Of a stretch of 64,000 bases of DNA, positions 58,333 through 64,000 are shown in pieces. How positions within the stretch are numbered: the first letter of the stretch is position 1; every line of letters begins with the position of its first letter. The position numbers were made by a program, and so were the translations under genes. The notes under the pieces were generated by a model, which worked only from the letters and a program-made list of their open reading frames with translations, had not been told where the DNA came from and did not search any database. Origin of the DNA: Megamonas hypermegale (lineage in GTDB: Bacteria > Bacillota > Negativicutes > Selenomonadales > Selenomonadaceae); assembly GCF_900187035.1 (NCBI RefSeq), contig NZ_LT906446.1, forward strand, positions 558,001 to 622,000, given 5' to 3'.

Positions 58333-58380
58333 TTTTTAATATTTTAACTAAGATAAATTAAAATTGAAGGAGGGCTTGTC

Positions 58381-59115
58381 ATGATAGAAAAAGGAGCAGA
58401 GCCTTTTTTTCTGCGGGGTAGTCATAAGGGTGTTTTGTTAGTCCATGGATTTACTGGTTCACCTTCAGAAATGATTTTATTGGGAAATTATCTGTATAAA
58501 CAGGGATATACTGTTTTAGGTGTTAGATTGGCAGGTCATGGAACGAGCGTTGAAGAAATGGCAAATACAGATTGGCAACAGTGGTATCATTCTGTTTGCG
58601 ATGGGTACCATTTATTGCGCGGTTGGTGTGATGAAATTTCTGTAATTGGTTTATCTATGGGTGGTCTTTTATCTATTCGTTTAGGCATAGATTTTCCAGT
58701 AAAAAAAGTTGTTTCTATGTCAGCGCCGATTTTCATTGCAAATGAGCGAAATTTGCGCCTACTTCCACCTTTAGAACGTTCAGCAGGGCGCTATCATCGC
58801 AAAAATCGTCGCCATTTGCCAGAATTAGCTAAGCGATATAATGTATCGTACAATAAAATACCGCTTGTTTGCGTGTATCAGCTTTTAGATGTAATCGCTA
58901 AGACAAAAGCTATTTTGCCAGAATTGACAAAGCCGATACTTGTAGTACAAAGTGAAAATGACCATACAGTGAAAGCGGAAAGTGGTCAATATATTTTCGA
59001 CCATGTACAAAGCCAAGATAAAAAATTGTTTAAAATAGAATTATCGGGGCATTTAGTAACACTAGATGTGGAACATGATAAAGTATTTAAAGAAATAAAA
59101 GATTTTCTAATTTAA
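58381..59115 (+). CDS. Carboxylesterase, Est30/YvaK family
   Basis: An alpha/beta hydrolase of 244 residues like the Bacillus carboxylesterase Est30 (YvaK). LLVHGFTGSPSEM is the oxyanion region; the nucleophile is in GLSMGGL (about 97); the acid is in SENDHTVK and the catalytic His is in LSGHLVTLD near the end. It lies between secG and rnr, its standard place. AGGAGG precedes the ATG. Substrates would be small esters; the physiological role is unknown. Confidence 0.92.
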   Translation: MIEKGAEPFFLRGSHKGVLLVHGFTGSPSEMILLGNYLYKQGYTVLGVRLAGHGTSVEEMANTDWQQWYHSVCDGYHLLRGWCDEISVIGLSMGGLLSIRLGIDFPVKKVVSMSAPIFIANERNLRLLPPLERSAGRYHRKNRRHLPELAKRYNVSYNKIPLVCVYQLLDVIAKTKAILPELTKPILVVQSENDHTVKAESGQYIFDHVQSQDKKLFKIELSGHLVTLDVEHDKVFKEIKDFLI

Positions 59116-59135
59116 TTGATATAGATGAGGTTTTT

Positions 59136-61622
59136 ATGAGTTTACAAGAACGTATAATGAAGTACATGCAAGAGCGTGCAAAAAAGCCAATGAGTCAAGA
59201 AGAATTACTTACAGCGCTTGATTGGCATGATGAAGAAATTCGTGAATTAGTGCCAGCGATGGAAGAATTAGTGAGAAAAAATCTACTTATTCAAAATCGC
59301 AGTGGTTTATATGGTTTGCCTAGTCATATGAATTTAGTTATTGGTCGTATGTCTATAACTGCCAAAGGTTTTGGTTTCGTCATTCCTGATAATGGCAATG
59401 AAGAGGGCAAAGCTAAAGTCAATGATGTATTTATTCCATCAGGTATGCTTGGAACAGCAATGAACAATGATAAAGTTCTCGTGCGTATTACTGCTGAAAA
59501 AAGTTATGAAAATAGAACACGTGAAGGCGAAGTTATTCGCATTTTAGAACGTGCTAACAATCGCGTAGTTGGTACTTTTGAAAGTAGTAGAACATTCGGT
59601 TTTGTTGTGCCTGATGATAATAGATTAAATCAAGATATTTTTATTGAAGGGCGCAATTTTAACGGAGCTAAAGTGGGCATGAAGGTCGTGGCAGAAATCA
59701 CTAAATGGCCGACAAAAAACCACAGCCCAGAAGGGAAAATAATAGAGGTTCTCGGTAGGATTGGTTCACCAGGCGTAGATATTTTATCTGTTATGCGCCA
59801 ATATGATTTAACGGAAGAATTTCCGCTTGAAGTGCAGGAAGAAGCTAAACATATTGAAACAGAACCAAGTAAGAGAGAATATAAAAATCGCAAAGATAGA
59901 CGCGATTTTCAGATTGTAACGATTGATGGCGAAGATGCTAAGGATTTAGATGATGGTGTTTACGCAGAAAAATTGCCAAACGGCAATATTTTTCTTGGCG
60001 TTTATATCGCTGATGTCAGCCATTACGTTCATTCATTTGCGCCACTCGATAGAGAAGCCTATAATCGAGGCACAAGTGTGTATTTAGCAGATAGAGTAAT
60101 ACCGATGCTTCCTGTGGAACTTTCCAATGGCATTTGTAGCTTAAATGCAGGCGAAGACCGCTTATCCATGTGCGCTGAAATGGAAATTGATGCCAATGGT
60201 GCAGTTGTAAAATATGAAATTGCTCCAGCAGTAATTCATGTATATCGCCGTTTGACTTATAATTTAGTCAATAAGATTTTAGTGGAAAAAGATGAACAAG
60301 TGATATCGGATAATCAGGATATTTTGCCATTGCTCGATATATTAAAGGAAGTTAGAGAAAGATTATTTGCTCGTCGCAATAGACGCGGAGCGATAGATTT
60401 TGATATTTCGGAAGTAAAGGTAAAATTAAATGCTAAAGGACAAGCTGTTGGACTTATAAAACGAGAACGCGGTTTAGGCGAGTCCATCATTGAAGAATGT
60501 ATGCTTGTCGCTAATGAAACAGTTGCCCAGCATATGGCACAGCGCAATTTGCCATTTATTTATCGCGTGCATGAAAATCCAACTGAAGATAAGATGAATG
60601 CGCTGAATGAATTATTAGCTACATTTAATTTACATTTAAATAGAAATAAAGATGGTGAAATTGAGCCACTAGCAATTCAGCAAGTTTTAAACAATATTAA
60701 AGGCAAGCCAGAAGAAAAGATAATTTCAGCAGTGGCATTGCGCAGTATGCAACAAGCTAGGTATAATGCGGAAAATCTCGGCCATTTTGGTTTGGCAGCA
60801 CAGTATTATACACATTTTACTTCACCGATTAGGCGTTATCCTGATTTAATTGTACATCGTTTATTAAAAGAACAATTAAATGGTAAAATGAGTACAGCTC
60901 GCCAAGAAAAATTGAAAGCTCGTCTGCCAGAAATTGCAACGCATACTTCAAAATGTGAACGCATAGCAACAGAAGCAGAGCGCGAAACGATTTTGATTAA
61001 AGAAGTTGAATACATGGCACAATTTTTGGGCGAAGAATTTAACGGCATAATCAGCGGTGTTACAGCTTTTGGTATATTTGTTGAATTGGATAATGGCGTT
61101 GAAGGGCTTGTTCATGTATCTACTATGGTAAATGATTATTATGAATATGTAGAGAGTGAATACGCTTTAGTTGGCGAAGCAACAAATTTCCGCTATCGCT
61201 TGGGCGACCCAGTAACTGTCATTTTAACACGCGCTAGTATTAAAGAGCGAGCTATTGATTTAATCTTAAAAGACAATGGTAAAATGCCGTTATTTTTAGA
61301 AGATGATATCATTGCAAAGCCGATACTTACAGGCGTTGAAGATGTTGATAAAAAGTTTTTTGCTAAAAAAGCGGTAGATAATGATATTAAAGAAGAAAAA
61401 CCATCAAGAAGAGCAAAAAAACGTAAACATAAAAAAGAAAAATTGACAGATAGAGTGCGCAAGGATAAATTATCTAAAGAAAAGCACAGTAAAAATATTG
61501 CTAAGAAAAAAGTCAAGAGCCATAAATTTTATGATGATATATACAATAAAAAATCACATCGCAAAAATGGTTCAGATAGAAAAACAAAAGATAAAGCTTC
61601 TAAAAGAAAGAGAAGAAAATAA
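59136..61622 (+). CDS. rnr: Ribonuclease R
   Basis: A processive 3'-5' exoribonuclease that unwinds structured RNA. The 828 residues have an N-terminal winged-helix region (1-70), two cold-shock domains (about 75-240, with KGFGFVIPDN), the RNB catalytic domain (about 260-590, with DGEDAKDLDDGVYAEKLPNGN, and RRYPDLIVHRLLKEQL), an S1 domain (about 635-720), and a Lys/Arg-rich tail of about 90 residues. The normal length is about 750-820. It is followed by smpB, whose product works with it in trans-translation. The weak GATGAGG precedes the ATG. Confidence 0.96.
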   Translation: MSLQERIMKYMQERAKKPMSQEELLTALDWHDEEIRELVPAMEELVRKNLLIQNRSGLYGLPSHMNLVIGRMSITAKGFGFVIPDNGNEEGKAKVNDVFIPSGMLGTAMNNDKVLVRITAEKSYENRTREGEVIRILERANNRVVGTFESSRTFGFVVPDDNRLNQDIFIEGRNFNGAKVGMKVVAEITKWPTKNHSPEGKIIEVLGRIGSPGVDILSVMRQYDLTEEFPLEVQEEAKHIETEPSKREYKNRKDRRDFQIVTIDGEDAKDLDDGVYAEKLPNGNIFLGVYIADVSHYVHSFAPLDREAYNRGTSVYLADRVIPMLPVELSNGICSLNAGEDRLSMCAEMEIDANGAVVKYEIAPAVIHVYRRLTYNLVNKILVEKDEQVISDNQDILPLLDILKEVRERLFARRNRRGAIDFDISEVKVKLNAKGQAVGLIKRERGLGESIIEECMLVANETVAQHMAQRNLPFIYRVHENPTEDKMNALNELLATFNLHLNRNKDGEIEPLAIQQVLNNIKGKPEEKIISAVALRSMQQARYNAENLGHFGLAAQYYTHFTSPIRRYPDLIVHRLLKEQLNGKMSTARQEKLKARLPEIATHTSKCERIATEAERETILIKEVEYMAQFLGEEFNGIISGVTAFGIFVELDNGVEGLVHVSTMVNDYYEYVESEYALVGEATNFRYRLGDPVTVILTRASIKERAIDLILKDNGKMPLFLEDDIIAKPILTGVEDVDKKFFAKKAVDNDIKEEKPSRRAKKRKHKKEKLTDRVRKDKLSKEKHSKNIAKKKVKSHKFYDDIYNKKSHRKNGSDRKTKDKASKRKRRK

Positions 61623-61653
61623 TAAATTGATTTGAAAAATGAAGGGTGAATAA

Positions 61654-62127
61654 ATGGGAAAGAAGAATGCGAATATAAAAATCGTATGTGAAAATCGCAA
61701 AGCACGTCATGATTATTTTATCCATGAAACGTATGAAGCAGGTATTGTGCTCGTAGGAACAGAGGTAAAATCACTTCGTGCAGGCAAAGCAAATTTAAAA
61801 GATAGTTTTGCGCGTATAAAAAATAATGAGATATTTCTAGACAATATGCATATAAGCCCATATGAACAGGGAAATATTTTCAATCATGACCCAATTCGTG
61901 CGAGAAAATTATTGATGCATAAAGTGGAAATCGTAAAACTTTCTAGTAAAGTAAAAGAAAAAGGCTATACACTTGTACCGCTTAAAGTATATTTTTCAAA
62001 AGGTAGAGCTAAACTTGAATTGGGGCTTGCTACTGGTAAGAAAAATTATGATAAACGACAGGCTTTAGCTGAAAAAGCAGCAAAACGAGATGTAGAAAGA
62101 GCATTAAAAGAACGACAAAGATATTAA
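61654..62127 (+). CDS. smpB: SsrA-binding protein SmpB
   Basis: Binds tmRNA and brings it to stalled ribosomes. The 157 residues include [64 protein letters not shown] and the basic tail [14 protein letters not shown]. Normal length. It lies 31 bases after rnr. The ssrA gene that often follows it is not seen here; mltG does. ATG behind AAGGGTGA. Confidence 0.97.
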   Translation: MGKKNANIKIVCENRKARHDYFIHETYEAGIVLVGTEVKSLRAGKANLKDSFARIKNNEIFLDNMHISPYEQGNIFNHDPIRARKLLMHKVEIVKLSSKVKEKGYTLVPLKVYFSKGRAKLELGLATGKKNYDKRQALAEKAAKRDVERALKERQRY

Positions 62128-62148
62128 GAGAGCGGTGAAGAATTTTAT

Positions 62149-63183
62149 ATGTGGGAAAAATTTGCATCACTTTCAAAAAAACAACGATATATCGGCAGTG
62201 CAATCGTAGCTTTAATTATTATCTGCATAATATTTTTTGCCTTGTTTGGCATGGGAACAAGCAAAGGTCAAGGCGATAATATTTCAGTAGAGATATCTTC
62301 GGGAATGACGACTGCAGAGATTGCGGAAACTTTAAAAGATAAAGGCGTTATAAACAGTAGTACAGGTTTTCGTATATTGGCAAAAGTTGGCGGTTATGAA
62401 GCAGATTTTAAAGAAGGCATATATTATTTTAAATCCGATATGCGTGTTGGTGTTGTATTGCAAAATTTAGTATCTGGTCCGCAAAATGCAGTCGTACGAG
62501 TTACAATTCCAGAAGGGTATACAGTTGAAGATATTGCAACACTCATGGAAAAAGAAGGCTTAGTAAATAAGGAAGATTTTTGCAATGTGGCAAAAGATTT
62601 TGCGCCGTATGATTATATGAAAGAAGCATTAGATAAACCTGATATAAATTACGCAGCAGAAGGGTTTTTATTCCCGGATACGTATGATTTTGATAGAGGC
62701 TATACAGCAAAGCAAATCATGCAAATCATGGCTGATAATTTTGACCGCAGAGTCAATGCACAGATGCGCGAAAAGGCTAAAGAAGAAAATTTGTCTGTGT
62801 TTGAATTGATAACTATGGCTTCTCTTGTAGAAAAAGAAGCTAAATTTGCTGAAGATAGACCGATAATTGCTAATGTATTTTTTAAGCGTTTAGCTGATGG
62901 CATGATGTTGCAATCAGATGCTACAATACAATATGCTTTAGATGAGCATAAAGAAGAATTCACTATAGAAGATACAAAAATTGATTCACCATATAACACA
63001 TATCAACATACAGGTTTAACACCTGGCCCTATTGGAAATCCAGGGCTTGATTCAATAAATGCAGTGCTCAATCCAGCTGATACAGATTATTTATATTTTG
63101 TTGCAGATAGTGAAGGACATAATCACTATAGCGCAACGTATGACGAGCATTTGCAGACGATAAAAGAAGTTTATGGTGAGTAA
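62149..63183 (+). CDS. mltG: Endolytic transglycosylase MltG (YceG)
   Basis: Cleaves nascent peptidoglycan strands at the membrane, setting glycan length. The 344 residues have one N-terminal membrane segment (about 15-38), a LysM-like subdomain (about 48-115, SSGMTTAEIAETLKDKGVINSS), and the YceG domain with the catalytic Glu in MASLVEKEAKFAEDRPIIANVFFKRLADGMMLQSDATIQYAL (about 225), ending with the NPAD ... YFVADSEGHNHYSATYDEH segment. Normal length. It begins 21 bases after smpB and is 20 bases before the methyltransferase gene. Confidence 0.95.
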   Translation: MWEKFASLSKKQRYIGSAIVALIIICIIFFALFGMGTSKGQGDNISVEISSGMTTAEIAETLKDKGVINSSTGFRILAKVGGYEADFKEGIYYFKSDMRVGVVLQNLVSGPQNAVVRVTIPEGYTVEDIATLMEKEGLVNKEDFCNVAKDFAPYDYMKEALDKPDINYAAEGFLFPDTYDFDRGYTAKQIMQIMADNFDRRVNAQMREKAKEENLSVFELITMASLVEKEAKFAEDRPIIANVFFKRLADGMMLQSDATIQYALDEHKEEFTIEDTKIDSPYNTYQHTGLTPGPIGNPGLDSINAVLNPADTDYLYFVADSEGHNHYSATYDEHLQTIKEVYGE

Positions 63184-63203
63184 TATTTGGGTAGGTAAGA
63201 AAT

Positions 63204-63537
63204 TTGGATTATTTATTTAAGGAAATGGAAGAGTTTGCAGAATTAAACCATGTGCCGATTATTAAAGAAGCAGAGCGAAAGATATTTAAAGATATTATTG
63301 CTAAATACAAGCCAAAGCGTATTTTAGAAATCGGTACAGCCATTGGTTATTCTGCACTGCTCATGGCAAATTGCGGTGAAGGCATAAAAATAAAGACATT
63401 AGAGTTGTCAACTGAAAGAGCAGAAATCGCTCAATCTTTTATTGATAAATCACCGTATAAAGATGATATCGAAATCGTCATCGGTGATGCAGGTGAAAAT
63501 CTGTTATCACTTGACAAAGAAGAAATCTTTGATTATT
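63204..63537 (+). CDS. SAM-dependent O-methyltransferase, 5' part only (interrupted gene)
   Basis: The frame starts at TTG 63204 behind GTAGGTAAG. The first 111 codons match the family 3 O-methyltransferases (TrmR/YrrM-like, which methylate a hydroxyuridine in tRNA): MDYLFKEMEEFAELNHVPII, the SAM-binding motif ILEIGTAIGYSALLMA, TLELSTERAEIAQ, and IEIVIGDAGENLLSLDKEEIFDY. The family continues with a xFIDAxKGQY segment, but here codons after 63536 give unrelated residues and a stop at about 63599. A group I intron core follows. The 3' exon must lie past the right edge. If spliced, the gene would be intact. The exon end is uncertain by a few bases. Confidence 0.8.
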
Positions 63538-64000
63538 GTGAGCCTCACACTTGTGATTTTAATCATGAGTTAGGCGAACAAAATAGTCAGCGTATATAGA
63601 AATATGTACGTAGAGATAGACTAAGATCTATCCAATACTGTTTGAATTGCTGGAAAGCCCTAAAGATATCTGAACTACAACGTAAACATGAAATAAAGTT
63701 AAACGTGAATGTGGCGAAAGCAGAAAAAATCAGATATATAGCATAAGGTTAAATCCTAAGTGTTGAAAAATGGACAATCAGCAGCGAAGCTCCGAATAGG
63801 AGAACGTTCAACGACTATTCCTCTTGAGGGAAGTACTCAGTAAGCTATTGACTGAGGAAGTGGACAGACTCTAACAGGTAAAGCTGAGGGATAAGATATA
63901 GTCTGTGCCGTTACGAAAGTAACGGAAGTTCATAAGAGAACTGTATAGAAAGTAGCGTTTCTATATGAACGAGACCTCATAATACGACTAAAGCAGAACC
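63538..64000 (+). ncRNA. Group I intron, 5' part and catalytic core (continues beyond the window)
   Basis: The core motifs of group I introns are visible: a Q-like segment AATCAGCAGCGAAGCTCC near 63777-63793; a P6-type hairpin CTCC/GGAG; the R-motif GTTCAACGACTA (63806-63817); and the S-motif AAGATATAGTC (63893-63903). GACTAT (63813-63818) and ATAGTC (63898-63903) pair perfectly as P7. Two short hairpins between R and S (CCTCTTGAGG, and CTCAGT...ACTGAG) look like the P7.1/P7.2 of subgroup IA. After S comes CCGTTAC-GAAA-GTAACGG (63908-63925), a P9 hairpin with a GNRA loop, and more paired arms (GTTCATA with TATGAAC). The 3' end and any homing-endonuclease gene lie outside. Confidence 0.85.

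Noticed and set aside
61623-62148. tmRNA (ssrA) next to smpB
   Set aside because: The 21-31 base gaps around smpB are far too short, and no tRNA-like end is present.
63538-64000. Group II intron 5' end (sequence starts GTGAG and has many hairpins)
   Set aside because: The GTTCAACGACTA and AAGATATAGTC motifs with a P7 pairing and a P9 GAAA hairpin are specific to group I introns.

Overview
The window looks like chromosome of an AT-rich diderm Firmicute of the class Negativicutes, possibly Megamonas or a close relative (inference from gene content, not a database match). Firmicute signs are CodY, RemA, GatCAB, RqcH, HslVU next to CodY, and the gene orders yicC-remA-gmk-rpoZ-coaBC and secG-esterase-rnr-smpB. 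Against a Gram-positive envelope, there is an exported OstA/LptA-like protein. An LL-diaminopimelate aminotransferase (dapL) and dapF give the direct route to meso-diaminopimelate.

Layout. 1-2170: a small zinc-ribbon membrane protein, then infC-rpmI-rplT behind an attenuator leader. 2184-8557: an exported hypothetical protein, dapL, an Asp-rich exported protein, an N-terminally incomplete esterase, proS, and a MarR regulator divergent from an exported three-repeat protein, with duplicated promoter/operator units. 8613-10607: ligA. 10649-16374 (minus): a likely muropeptide salvage cluster (cytosolic beta-lactamase-fold protein, peptide-binding lipoprotein, LD-carboxypeptidase, M20 peptidase, Ala-Glu-type epimerase). 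16689-21445: gdhA and gatCAB. 21446-29569: an unexplained repeat/hairpin leader, then dprA-topA-trmFO-hslVU-codY. 29733-32440: two small genes, one with a damaged start, and rqcH. 32781-36894: dapF, yicC, remA, gmk, rpoZ, coaBC. 37021-45542: M18 aminopeptidase, pyrH-frr-hypothetical-ferredoxin, then uppS-cdsA-dxr-rseP and ispG, linking isoprenoid supply to lipid carrier, phospholipid and envelope proteolysis. 45695-56505: a 46-residue ORF, ttcA-like tRNA thiolase, CBS-pyrophosphatase, FAH-family hydrolase, MFS transporter, class D beta-lactamase, a copper ATPase carrying a CopZ-like tail, a TPR protein and a Uma2 nuclease-fold protein. 56603-63183: amidohydrolase, OstA-like protein, secG, esterase, rnr, smpB, mltG.

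The window ends in an O-methyltransferase gene cut after about 111 codons by sequence with the core of a group I intron (R and S motifs, a perfect P7 pairing, a GAAA-capped P9 hairpin); the intron runs off the right edge. This is the most unusual feature. Other points of interest: an in-frame copA-copZ fusion that keeps an internal ribosome binding site, the duplicated MarR-type promoter/operators with a candidate small RNA, three hairpins resembling IS3-family ends that now sit as terminators, and a direct repeat-hairpin-direct repeat leader before dprA. I saw no rRNA, tRNA, CRISPR array or intact insertion sequence. Many starts were moved from the longest frame to the codon best placed behind a Shine-Dalgarno sequence; this is stated where done.
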